Shown: in pieces, positions 1 through 10,093 of the stretch
Position numbering within the stretch: position 1 is the first letter of the stretch
Layout: every line of letters starts with the position of its first letter
From: Cristatella mucedo
Taxonomy: Eukaryota > Bryozoa > Phylactolaemata > Cristatellidae
Reading direction: 5' to 3'
DNA length: 64,000 bases
NCBI GenBank assembly: GCA_009760855.2
Contig: WPIO01000006.1
Span: 6,908,001 to 6,972,000, forward strand
Translations under genes and position numbers: made by a program
The notes under the pieces: model-generated
Database searches by the model: none
The model's input: the letters and a program-made list of their open reading frames with translations, nothing else
Told to the model about the DNA's origin: nothing

Positions 1-1115
1 CAACTGGGAAATACATTTTATCGTAATCTGATCTTGATGGCTTAGTGGGAGACCTTGACCTTCCCAAAGACTAAGCGGAACTCCTCAGTTCTAGATTGAC
101 AGAAATAACTGTTCTTGCACCGAGTCCTACATTTTCGTGATATAGACATTGTGAAAACAAGGGTGTATATACTGTACGTTTTGACGAAGGGTTCACTAGT
201 CTATTGCAGCAACGTCGAAGGTCTAGTTAACCAGATGAAAAAGTGCTATGATTCAGTTGAGCGGAAACTCTTCGTTGATTCTTCAAACTGCAGTTCAAAG
301 AGAGCTTTATTTCTCAATTCAAACAAACTTTCCTTTTTGCCGGTTGCACATTCTATACAGATGAAAGAGACTTACAGAAGCATGAAAATACTTCTCGATG
401 AAATCAAATAAGATCAACGTCAGTGGCAGATATGCGCCGATTTAAATGTCATTGCTCTTTTGCTTGGACGTCAAGGTGGCTACACAAAATATCCGTGCTT
501 CTTCTATATGTGGGATGGTCTCGCTGATTCCCTTCATTACCGAGAGAAATACTGGCCAGAGAGAACGCGTGTTGCGTCTGGGAGTGACACCGTCAGAGAG
601 CATCCTCTTATCGACAGCAAGAAAGTGCAAATTCCTTTCTTGCAAATAAAGGTTGGGCTAATGAAACTATTTTAAGGCTCTGAACCAAGGCGGTGAAGCC
701 TTTAGGTATTTGCAAGAAAGTGTTCCTCAAATTAACGAGGCAAAGATAAAAGCTCGTATTTCTCTTGGTTCAAAGATCAGAGAATAGTTCAAAGAGGCAC
801 AGTTTATATTAAAAAATGACTGGGTTAGAGTTGCAGGCAAGCAACGGATTAAGCCTGTGGTAGAGAAATTTCTTGGCATTCACAAGTCTGCTGGCTACTC
901 GCGAATCAGTGAGAACATAATTCAACGCTACGCGATACTTGCAGCAGCAGAATTAATGTTAAGATAAATTTTCTAAACTCTTATCTCGACTATGTCCGAT
1001 CAAATTAAGGAGAATCAAGCCAGGAACGGTGTGAGAGGTTCCATCAGAACATACGTGAAATGGAGCGCAGATATCGAGGCCGCTGCAATGTTAACATGAT
1101 GTCCGATTACTGATT
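1..1115 (+). pseudogene. Broken copy of a repeat-associated gene of unknown function
   Basis: The + strand reads as a decayed protein gene with many stops and frame changes. Recognisable blocks in order are DLDLPKTK (near 50-80), KLFVDSS and LPVAHSIQMKETY (265-375), LLLGRQGGYTKYPCFFYMWD (about 450-520), YWPERTRV (550-575), VQIPFLQIKVGLMKLF (625-672) and ERFHQNIREMERRYRGR (1040-1080), ending NVNMMSDY near 1110. I recognise these blocks as a protein family found in many copies in arthropod and other invertebrate genomes, where it behaves like a mobile-element protein. Its biochemical role is not known to me. The reading frame shifts between 411 and 460, and stops are frequent after 672. The left end lies outside the window. 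Confidence is high for the family match and nil for function. Confidence 0.75.
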
Positions 1116-1369
1116 GCTGACGATTACTGATGATGTCCTATCACTGATTGCTGATGATTACTGATGATGTCCGATTACTGATTGCTGATGATTACTGTTG
1201 ATGTCCGATTACTGATTGCTGATGATTACTGATGATGTCCGATTACTGATTGCTGATGATTACTGATGATGTCCGATTACTGATTGCTGATGATTACTGA
1301 TGATGTCCGATTACTGATTGCTGATGATTACTGATGATGTCCGATTACTGATTGCTGATGATTAGTGAT
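1098..1369. repeat. 34-bp tandem repeat, 8 copies
   Basis: Units begin at 1098, 1132, 1166, 1200, 1234, 1268, 1302 and 1336, exactly 34 bp apart, with only a few substitutions between them. Each unit starts GATGTCCGATTACTGATTGC. The first unit overlaps the last readable codons (MMSDY) of the decayed gene to its left, so the array seems to have expanded from that gene's 3' end. Confidence 0.95.
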
Positions 1370-2862
1370 TCCGGAGCGCCTGAAGCGTCTCAGCGATTCA
1401 GCTGCTGAAAGCGTAGCAGAAAGTCGAGGAAGAGGCAGTTTGAAAGCATTTGACTAAATGAAGGAAGATTTATGTTTAACTTTTACATAACCCAGATGGT
1501 ATTGTTATTAAACAATTGCAAAAACTGTATGCATTGCATGCGAAACTATTGCACAGAAAATGCAGATCTTTAAAAATCCTGACGTGCAGTGTTAAAACGA
1601 GTTACGGATTCCCAAAGAGCATACCAAAATGGGCTCAAATAATCTGTTAGATTGAAAGCAACTGACCAAACAGTTTTCCTTTGCCGGCCAGCGGAATAGT
1701 TAAATATACACGTTCATTCACGCAGTACACTCGAATTCGGCTCAAGCTCGTCCGTCCGTCAGTGGCAATTGAAAGCCAAGGCTTTATTGTCGGCCATGCG
1801 CTGAACGCCAACGGAAGAGAAAAGTTTCCGTCTCTCAATCGGCGGAGCAATGAGCAGGTTGAACCGCCCATATGATGTTGCCCAGCAGAGATCGTCCTCC
1901 GCTCGAGGCGAATTTCTTTTTCTTCGTGCAGCAGTCACGCAGTGAGGAGGATGCAGATGCACATCCGGTCGCTCTCTAAATTGAAGTTAATGTAAGCGAT
2001 CAGAGTCAGAAGAGTGGCTCGCGCGACGGGAGGCCTGCGTCAAGAAGTTATTCCGATGAGTGGGCAGGAGCAAGAAGCTGGAGTAACCCAAAGGTGAAGG
2101 ACAGATTCTCGAAGTCAATGGGCAGCCACTTGACGGGCAGCCTTAATCTATGGAAAAGAAGAACCTTTTCTTTCTCTTCGCCAAGTATCGCGGTGCCGAG
2201 CTCGTGTCCTCGGCCAGCCATTTGCAATTTTCACGATCCCCTCTGGCGCGTTTTGCGAGGAAACGTTGGCCGGCGTCGTCGTTGTCGTGCGTTCAGAGGA
2301 AGCGCTAAACGCTTCCGGGGCCAAAGTTATCTACCGCCGACGCCCAAGATTATTTGTGCAGCGTCCTTGCCTTGCGCAGGGAATTCGATAGATGTCATAT
2401 ACCAATCTAATATCTATGTTGGGTCTTTTTTCTTTATCCATTAATATTAAAGTTGGGTAATTTCTCACATTTTGATAGTTGTCACTTTTAGGACTGCTCA
2501 AAATTAATTTAAATTTTTCAACAGGGAAATCTATTGTTTCGTTCGCATATGTAAGGTTGAGAAAATAGTTCACCCGCCGTGATTTTAATGACTTTTGTTA
2601 ACATTTAATAATAATTCAATGAAAATAAGACTAGCGAACGTTTTCTCAATCTTATATTTTATGCGGGATTCCTTCGCATTGACCAGCGCCGGCTAGCAAA
2701 TCGGCACTGATTTCCCTTTGTGGTACGCAAAACATTAAAAGATTACGTACGTTGACTTGATTTTCAGCCACCAGTGCATTAGCAATTCGAAGTTATATTC
2801 GTTCGGGGTGTCCTTCCGCTGGTCAGCGCAGCGGCTAGTGAATGGCGACGACAATTGCTTAT
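1370..2862. other. No recognised feature
   Basis: Only short, uninformative open frames are seen on either strand. There is no protein similarity, tRNA-like box or long repeat that I can recognise. An AT-rich stretch covers about 2390-2680. Confidence 0.5.
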
Positions 2863-4086
2863 TCGTACTTGTCTGATCTGATCGTGTTCAATCCGTGTCG
2901 TGTGGGGGTCAGGTCTCACACGCAAGAAGGGTCACCTGTGGAGTCCCTCAAGGGTCCGTCCTCGGTCCTTTGCTGTTCTCCATTTATACTCTACCTCTGG
3001 AAAAAGTGATTAAGGTCCATGGAATAAGATACCACTTGTATGCTGACAATACTAAGCTGTATTTGTCATTCAAACCGTCGGAATCTGCTGCAACAACTGA
3101 TAAACTGAATGCCTGCCTTGCCGACATTCGATCATGGATGTCGGAAATCTTCTTGAAACTAAATGACGATAAAATTGAACTGCTGCTCATAGGACACCCT
3201 AAGCGTGTGGCTGGATTAAAAGGCTTTGTTCTTCTAATAGGTGATGCTATTGTGCGACCATCACCACGTGCTAGAAATCAAGGTGTCATTTTCGACAGCT
3301 GCCTCAATTTTCAAAGCTTCATTCAGAAGACTGCTTCTAGAGCTGGCCATCACGTCCGATCCCTATCCAAGATTAGGAGCTGTCTTCCACAGTGGCCTGT
3401 AAAACATTTAACTAGCTCCTTAGTTCTGTCTCGGCTTGATTATTGTAATTTCCTTTTGGCTGGGCCACCAAAGAAAGCAACTAGGCTACTGAAGCTGACT
3501 GTGAATATGGCTGCAAGGCTAGTCTTCAAGTCCCAGAGGTTTGAGCACGTGTCTCCTTTGCTAAAAGAGCTAGGATGGACGCCGGTTGATCAAGGGGTAC
3601 AGAGCAAAGTTCTTAAGCTGACCCACAAGGCCCGCCACGGCTTGACTCCTTCGTACCTAGCTGAACTGCTGCACCAGTTTCAGCCTGTTCGCGCCCTCAG
3701 GTCCTGTGTGGACAATAAATTAGCTGTCCCGTTCCTCCGCTCAGAGACCGTTGGCGACTGAAGCTATAGCTCTGCAGGTCTTAGACTGGGGAGCTCACTT
3801 CCACAATTCTTACGCAACGACAACCACTCTCCTGCTGCCGATCATGGCTCATTCATTTCAGCGGTCCAGAGCTGCTACTTCCATGCTACTCACTATCTGA
3901 ACTGCTCTCTCCTGACTCTGCCATGCTTCCCACTTTTTCTTTCTTGCATGAGTCGAAGTCTGTTGGCTACCGAATGCGTACCGGAAGCCGCTTAGGCTGT
4001 GAGTGCGCTATGCAAAATTCTGCTGCGTAACATCCACAGTATCTTTATGGCTTTGTAGAGTTGTAGACTGAGATACATTACATTAT
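2863..4086 (+). mobile_element. LINE-B copy 1 (L2/CR1-like retrotransposon), 5'-truncated
   Basis: An open frame at 2895-3761 encodes the C-terminal half of a non-LTR reverse transcriptase. It contains the [12 protein letters not shown] motif, the palm motif in the form YADN (the usual form is YADD), LSRLDYCN, and the thumb segment that follows. The family is a CR1/L2-group LINE judged from these motifs and from the AARLVFKS and ELGWTPVDQ region. The 5' part (endonuclease and RT fingers) is missing. After the frame, 3762-4086 is a 3' UTR matching that of the other LINE-B copy at 30.8-33.4 kb; both end near a GAGATACAT...TTACATT tail. The Asp-to-Asn change in the palm motif and the truncation make this copy inactive. 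Confidence 0.85.
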
Positions 4087-4540
4087 GGGACGTACGCATG
4101 GGATGCTCATTGAAAATAATAAATATCGGTTAGTAAACGCTGGCTTTCTAATCAGCCAAGTTGCTAGAGACTACTACCGATTTAAGAGCTTCTTCTGAGT
4201 TTTAGTCATTAGAAAACAGGACAATAAAGCCAAGGATTCGTCAACAAGTAAAGTACTTTCATTAAGTTTTGATTCGCAAGCTTTCGATGGATTTGGATGC
4301 TCAAATACATCGAAGTATATAATACATCGAACACATCAAAATATAAAGACCCCATGCTCATGCTTTGGGGTCGTTATATTTTGCAGCAAGATAATACTCA
4401 CATTTCCAGGCCAGTGGAGAATTTTCCTTTTTTTTCGACGAATTCGTATGTGGTGCTGATGCAGTGGCACACACCCAATCGCCTGATCCAAGCCCGTAGA
4501 ACTTTTACATTTTACACCGGACGAGATCGAGAGGCAGAGG
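4087..4540. other. No recognised feature
   Basis: AT-rich sequence between the LINE-B tail and the AGATCT array. No coding or repeat signal was recognised. Confidence 0.4.
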
Positions 4541-4632
4541 CTGAGGCAGCCACTACAATCGAGATCGAGAGGCTGAGATCTAGATCTAGATCTAGATCGA
4601 GATCGAGATCTACTAGATCGAGAGGCTGAGGC
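4541..4632. repeat. AGATCT/GATCGA palindromic short tandem array
   Basis: Six-base units AGATCT and GATCGA repeat between two copies of a GAGAGGCTGAGGCAGCCACTAC segment. The shorter GAGGCAGAGGCTGAGGCAGCC form lies just upstream, so the array sits inside a local duplication. Confidence 0.75.
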
Positions 4633-4639
4633 AGCCACT

Positions 4640-5435
4640 ACGGTTTACAGCAGTAGCCAATATATTCAGTAATATTCAGGCTTTCTGGAATGTGCTGCAC
4701 CAAAAGATACAACGCAAAAGCTCGCGGCCTTTGCGCCTGGCCTGATAATAGAGATCAGACAGAATCGTGGTACGGTGATGTCACATTTAGCGCGTACATG
4801 CCAACAGCATCCGATTTTGTTTTTCGGCTGTCAATCAGAATTTTTCATTTGCTGCAAGCAACTTTAGTATGCCTGGCATCGCAGAACAATTCTCCTACTA
4901 TCCTGACGGAGTAGCAGCCACTACAGCAAAACTTGGGCGCTGTTGCCCTGCCGATATCAACTTAGGAGCTATCTAGACGAATTCCATATAATCTCTTTCC
5001 TTATACGCTAAGGTAATACTTATAATATTTTAGACTATTGGCTCATCACCATAACAAAAACAAATCTCTTAACAGGCAAATGGTATATGTTCAAAAAGGA
5101 GAATGCCAACTGATTCGGGGTAGCTTGCAAACGTTTATCTATCGCAAATTAGAACGAAAAGAGATAATTCCCACGAACAGACCAATTGCCTTGAGAAACA
5201 TGTTGGTCTTAGCTTTCTTTTAAATTCCGTAAAGTCAGGGTATTTCATGATATCAATCGGAAGTGAGCTTCGGGCTTTAGTAGCGGGATTTGAGTGTGGT
5301 TAAAGGCACACTGGCTAACTACTTGTGTCTGAGGAGGAGCGGCTGCTGCTGTGCGAAGCCCGGTGAAGTACTAGTTCAGATAGTTAGGCAACAGGAGCGA
5401 GAAAAAAGGGACCTGACAGATGGTGATGGAACCTC
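4640..5435. other. No recognised feature
   Basis: Only short open frames. GAGGCAGCCACTAC-like fragments recur near 4625 and 4910, but no family could be assigned. Confidence 0.4.
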
Positions 5436-5775
5436 GAAAGATGATAATAAAGATAGTGGTACTATTAATAATATGGCATTCGTGTAGCACCCTAGAGAGC
5501 TAAATCTAAATCTAAATCTGTATAAGCACTGTAAATTTGCTGGCAATGCGGCAGTGCTAACGTTCCCGAAAGACAGGCCTAGCTACAGAGTTTTGCACCG
5601 GCCGTAAGCGTCTCATTTCACTGGCAGAATGACTTGCGCATGTTGCGAGTCGCATACGTCTAAATGGAATCTCGTAAATGCATGGACCAGCTTGGCTGTT
5701 TGACGCTGATGCGAGAGAGTCGGTGAAATGTTGAGTAAAATGAAAGTAGGGCAGACTTCATTTCGGCGGTAATGT
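5436..5775 (-). mobile_element. LINE-A 3' relic
   Basis: On the - strand this carries the end of a LINE-A RT frame (matching the segment around GTTTTGCACC...GCATGGACCAGCTTGG of the better copies) followed by a decayed copy of the LINE-A tail with its ATTATT-type end near 5440. It is heavily mutated. Confidence 0.55.
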
Positions 5776-6051
5776 GATTGCTTTGTCCTAGGTCAACTTG
5801 GAACGGGACGCCTCCGATTCCGCCCAGAGGCTACACAAGACCTGTAGCACGCATTAATAGATTTCTGCGGCTGGCTATTAACCCTGTTAAATTCCATCTT
5901 AAAAAGAAGTCTGATAGGCCGAGCCAAAATCTAAGACAGGGCCAGCCGAGCTTACGAGGACCGTTCCGCATTCTGGACGGCATATCGCTTCTTCGCTTTG
6001 CCTCGTCGGCATGGAAGCGCTTTAGCCCGCTAGTCGCTCTCTCTCCTCTCC

Positions 6052-6053
<2 letters not shown>

Positions 6054-6090
<37 letters not shown>

Positions 6091-6166
6091 CATATATATA
6101 TACACACATATATATATACACATATATATATATACACATATATATATATATATATATATGTGTGTA
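6054..6166. repeat. (TA)n/(TACA)n microsatellite
   Basis: Nearly pure TATA tract interrupted by TACACA and TACATA. Open frames through it translate as Ile-Tyr repeats and are artefacts. Confidence 0.95.
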
Positions 6167-6417
6167 AGGTGCTCGAGAGAGGAGAAAGAGTGTACAACAC
6201 TGTCACAGCGAGTCTGCGAGGTGATGGAACGAGATTCGCCTAAGCGGACGGCCAACAACCACTTTGCACCGACGACTTTGCAAGTTTGCCCTCCGGTCTT
6301 CCCTCAGAACCTCAATCGACTGACGGAAGGCGGCAGCGGGAGCGGCCGCTCGCTCGCTCGGCAGTCTCAACGCGGCGAAGCTAGCACCGGCGCCTTTCGG
6401 TAAACGCCCGCCAGAGC

Positions 6418-6456
6418 GCCCGCCAGAGCAGCAGCGCCAGCTGCCGCTCTGGCGGG
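6418..6456. repeat. 12-bp hairpin
   Basis: GCCCGCCAGAGC at 6418-6429 is the exact reverse complement of GCTCTGGCGGGC at 6445-6456. It lies just left of the longer hairpin at 6473. Confidence 0.8.
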
Positions 6457-6472
6457 CTGACCGCTGCCTGGC

Positions 6473-6537
6473 AGCGCATGCGTACCGAGCGAGCGAGCTC
6501 GCGGAGGCTGCACTCGCTCGCTCGGTACGCATGCGCT
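6473..6537. repeat. 25-bp perfect inverted repeat with 15-nt loop
   Basis: The arm at 6473-6497 begins AGCGCATGCGTACCGAGCGA and is exactly complementary to 6513-6537. The loop is 15 nt. No open frame uses it. It could be a small foldback element or a cruciform-forming site. Confidence 0.9.
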
Positions 6538-6564
6538 ACGCGCCGAGTTCGTTGCACTTTCTTC

Positions 6565-6900
6565 TATAATAATATTAATAATAATAATGCACTTGATAAA
6601 GCGCCCTCAGAGAGCTCAATCTCTCTCTAGGCGCTTTACATTTGCTACAAAGGGAAATGCAATTGAATGGTGAGTAATATAATGCTTGATAAACAAACAA
6701 AATGAATAGCATGGTTAGGGGCGACATGCACAGGGTCAGCATGCAAGTGTGGTTAGCGGCAGCATGCACAGTGTCAGCACGCATAGGCACGTGAAGGACG
6801 AATCACACGGACCCACTAAATGCTGTCCTAAATAGGTGTGTTCTTAAGTTCTTTTTAAATGTGGTCAGGTCAGGGGATGTTCTGACGCAGGTCGGGAGGG
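6565..6900 (-). mobile_element. LINE-A 3' end copy
   Basis: On the - strand this holds the last RT codons (TTTAAAAAGAAC region), the complete 3' UTR and the terminal hairpin AAAGCGCC...GGGCGCTTT, ending in an ATTATT tail at 6565-6590. It matches the 3' end of the better copy at 17.5-19.2 kb closely. It is 5'-truncated at 6900. Confidence 0.85.
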
Positions 6901-8387
6901 CAAATGCTCGCGAAATAATGGCAACCGTGCGCATGTTGAGCCCGAATTTGCCACCAACATTTCAAGTCAGCCAATAGGTCGGCGGTGAAAATCGGTCGGT
7001 TGGAAAACTTCGGGCGAGGGGCCTCGTTCAGAAATCGCCATTTGGAGTGGGCAGCGTTCGCACGGGCAGGACGACCCGGATCGAACTTTGTAAAATGTGG
7101 CTGCATGTGACAGCCGGACGACAGCTGCATCGACAGCCAGCGACCGAGTGCCGGCCGCCGCTTGCGCACCGCTGGCCGCAGCCAGCGAAGCTTAATAAGA
7201 CATCGCTGGACAAAAGAGCAAGACAAAAAGCATCCTCGCACCGCAGTACAGCGAGTAGCCGTAGGGCAGTAAGTCTCTCAATCCGGCTGGGTGCAGTGAT
7301 ACTAACTAACAGAAGCTCCGGCAGCTATGTATCGGCTAAGAAAACAAAGCACATTCATCGCTGCTATTGCTGATTTGCCCAACGAGTAAACAAATAAAGT
7401 ATGCATACAAGATCTGAACTTGTGTTGTCATATATTGTCTGCAGTAGAAACTACCAGCAAACACCATGACACTTCTCGACCTACCTATTCATGCCTGTAA
7501 ATATGCTCCACTGCTTCCATGTCCTCCGTTTACCGAGCAGCAATGACGAACGAGGGTTAGCACGCAAACACGGCCACGAAAAGTAACCTCGCGTCGAGCT
7601 GACCAACCTCCGTGACCATGTGCGAATGGGAAGCGCCGCTGGAGCACCACGCTGATTGGCTGTGGCCGTGGTGAAATATGAAAAGGTCATGCTTGTTCTT
7701 TTATCTAGGTAAGGAACTTGCATGACTTGAGACGACGAAGTGGTAGTGCATTTGTGTCTGTTAACAAGGATATATCTATTATGCCGAGGCGACACAGTAG
7801 CGTGTGCCGGCCAGCTAACCCAGTGCAGCCAGTGGAGCCACCATTCACTACGACGAACTTACGCACTTGACCTCAACCGCGACCTTCGCGTGTACGCAGC
7901 CAGCTACACAGTCACACAGTCATCTAGCTGCTCAGTCGCTATCAGTTGGCTGCCGCTCCGTAGCCCCTCTGCACAGCATGCGCATGCGAGCTGCGTGTGT
8001 GCAAGACTCCAACCGTTGCACCGGGCACACGAACAAGTTGCCTTCTGCAGTCACAAGCATGCGCCGGCCACACAATTACTCGCTGGCCCGCCCGCCGCCC
8101 TCGCGGCCGGCCGGCACATCGCACCCGTTCAGGCGTGACTGGTCGCTGGAGCACGGTCACTTGATGAGTGATGGCGGATGGCTCAACGACTCAAGCCGCC
8201 ACCGCCGCCGCCGCCACCACCATCCGCCAAGCGGGTGGAGGAGGCGTGCCGCTACGCCCGCCGAGAATCGGCCGCCGCTAACGGCTGCTAACTCCGCCCT
8301 TCGGCTCCTCAGGGTCGACGCACGGTAGCTCGACGTGTGCCGCCAGCGCCGACACTCGTCGTTTGGCTCGCCATCCGAGAAGCCGCG
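6901..8387. other. Upstream region of the GALNT-like gene
   Basis: GC content rises toward the gene start. No TATA box or conserved promoter element is evident, and long frames here are composition artefacts. A transcription start probably lies in the last few hundred bases. The start codon context at 8382-8391 (GCCGCGATGG) is a good animal initiation context. Confidence 0.4.
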
Positions 8388-10093
8388 ATGGGACGGAGTC
8401 CGGACGTCACCGTCGCCATCTGCTTCGCCGTAGCAGCCGTGCCGCTGCTCTTTCTGTTCGCCGCTCACCGCTCGCTGTCGTCGTCGTCGAGTCCCGGCCG
8501 TCGCCCGGTGCAGGCGACAGCTGGATCGGAGAGATCGGACGACGCGCTCGGCTGCGAGAGCGGGGCGGCGGCGTCGTGGGCGGCGGCGGACGCCGACGGC
8601 AGGAAGGTGAGCGTGCTCGTCGACTTCGCTTCGGCCGCCCCCAAGGAGTCCGTTCGGCGCACGCTCGAAGCCGTCCTGTCGAGCGTCGACCGGCGCTACG
8701 TCGCCGACGTCGTGCTGGTCGACAACGAGTGTCGCGACGAGGAGACGCTCAAGTACGTGCAGGCTCTGCCGTCATTCGACGACGTCGAATGCAAGGTCGT
8801 GCACATCGACGCCAAGCGTTCGCCCGTCGGCACCGGCCGAGCTCGCACCGAGGCTCTGAAGCACGCGGTCGGCGACGTCGTCGTCTTCCTGTCGGCCGGC
8901 GTCGTGCCTCGCGGCGCCTGGCTGGCGCCGCTGCTCGTCGAGATCGCCCGAGCGGGCGAGACCTTCGCCGTGCCGGTGATCCGAGCCGAGACCGACGTCG
9001 GCTCGTTAGCTAAGCAGGACGTCGCCTGGACGCTCACGTGGCACCTGAGCTTGGCTCCAGCGTCTCTTCGGAACGCGACTGCCTCTGAGCCGATCGAAGT
9101 TCCGGCTTTGAACGGCTTGGCCTTTGCCGTGCGGCGCGATCTGCTGGAGGCCGTCGGCGGCTACGATAGCTACTTTCACCAGCCGGACGTTGCCGACAGC
9201 GTGGCACTGTCGCTGAGCGCTTGGCTGTGCGGTGCTCGGATCGTGCAGGTGCCCTGCTCCGTGATGGTTTACAACGGTGACCTAGCTGCGACGGCCGTAG
9301 GGGACCGCAGCTATGCCAAGTACTTGATTGAAGTGTACATGAAAAAGCAGGCAGCGTCGATTGACTACCCCGGAGTGAACGCTTTCGCTTTCAACGCCGA
9401 CGTGCACATGGCTGCCGAAGTCCGAGTTCGGCTTCTCAACACCATGGGATGCGTGCCGTTCGACTGGTACGCCCAACGGTTCAAAGAGCACTTGCCGATT
9501 GCAAGCCGGTCAGTCGCACCATATGTTCCAGACGACATCCCGGCAAAGAGCGAGCCCAATTGGGACGGGCGTTTCTTCGGCGTCTACGGCGGCCGCTGTG
9601 TATATCCTCGTGAAGACGGTCTTCTGACAATGCGGTGGTGTCCTGCAGCTCTCCCCGATAATCACAGGTGAGTCATTTCAGCTGCTCGCAGAAGGCCCGG
9701 CAGTGTTTACTCCCTAGGTCATTGGTGTGCAAAGCGTTCTGTGTCTGTAGCAGACACTGCGATTCTGGCTGCAGCCGACCTGGCTATGTACCGTCTGCTA
9801 GGTTTCACTGGACGAAGCAAGGGCATGTCAAGGTCGTCGACGAATGCCTCGTGAGCAGCAAAAACAGCGATTGGTATTATGCCGTCAACAGATGTAATGC
9901 AACCGATGTGTCGCAGCAGTTTGATTATTTTCCCGAGACGAAGCAGGTCAAGCATAGGCTGAGCGGACTATGTGCGACTCATGTCACGAACCCCAAGGAC
10001 GGCAGTCAGGGGTTGATGGGCACAGAGTGCTTGTCGGGGCAGCACCGAGACGCCAAGTATCAGCTGTTCGTCAGGAATGGTGCGTGGCATTGA
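8388..10093 (+). CDS. Polypeptide N-acetylgalactosaminyltransferase-like protein, probable pseudo-enzyme
   Basis: Two exons, 8388-9667 and 9751-10093, give 540 codons plus stop. The first ends in phase 2 before GTGAGT and the second restores the frame. The family are Golgi type II membrane enzymes that add GalNAc to Ser/Thr of mucins, with a GT-A domain and a ricin-type lectin tail. Visible here are an N-terminal membrane anchor (about residues 5-26), a Ser-rich stem, a GT-A domain (about 70-360) with LVDNECRDE, GTGRARTEALKHAVGDVVVFL, GGYDSYF, WLCGARIVQVPCS (W279) and GCVPFDWY, then a lectin domain with three Cys repeats ending at the stop. The length is normal. The DxH metal motif after VVFL is Ser-Ala-Gly (169-171), the WGGEN block is missing and the later HVFR histidine is absent. 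Catalysis is therefore unlikely. I chose the ATG at 8388 because it directly precedes the anchor. The exon is rich in G/C at third positions. Confidence 0.85.
9668..9750 (+). other. 83-nt intron of the GALNT-like gene with tandem acceptor
   Basis: The donor is CACAG|GTGAGT. The 3' end reads TCTGTAGCAG, so the acceptor can fall after TAG (exon starts at 9751) or after CAG (exon starts at 9754). Both choices keep the lectin frame and differ by one codon. Confidence 0.75.

Noticed and set aside
8363-9013. 216-codon Arg-rich frame overlapping the GALNT-like exon
   Set aside because: It is a shadow of the GC-rich GALNT frame, which has the recognisable domain.
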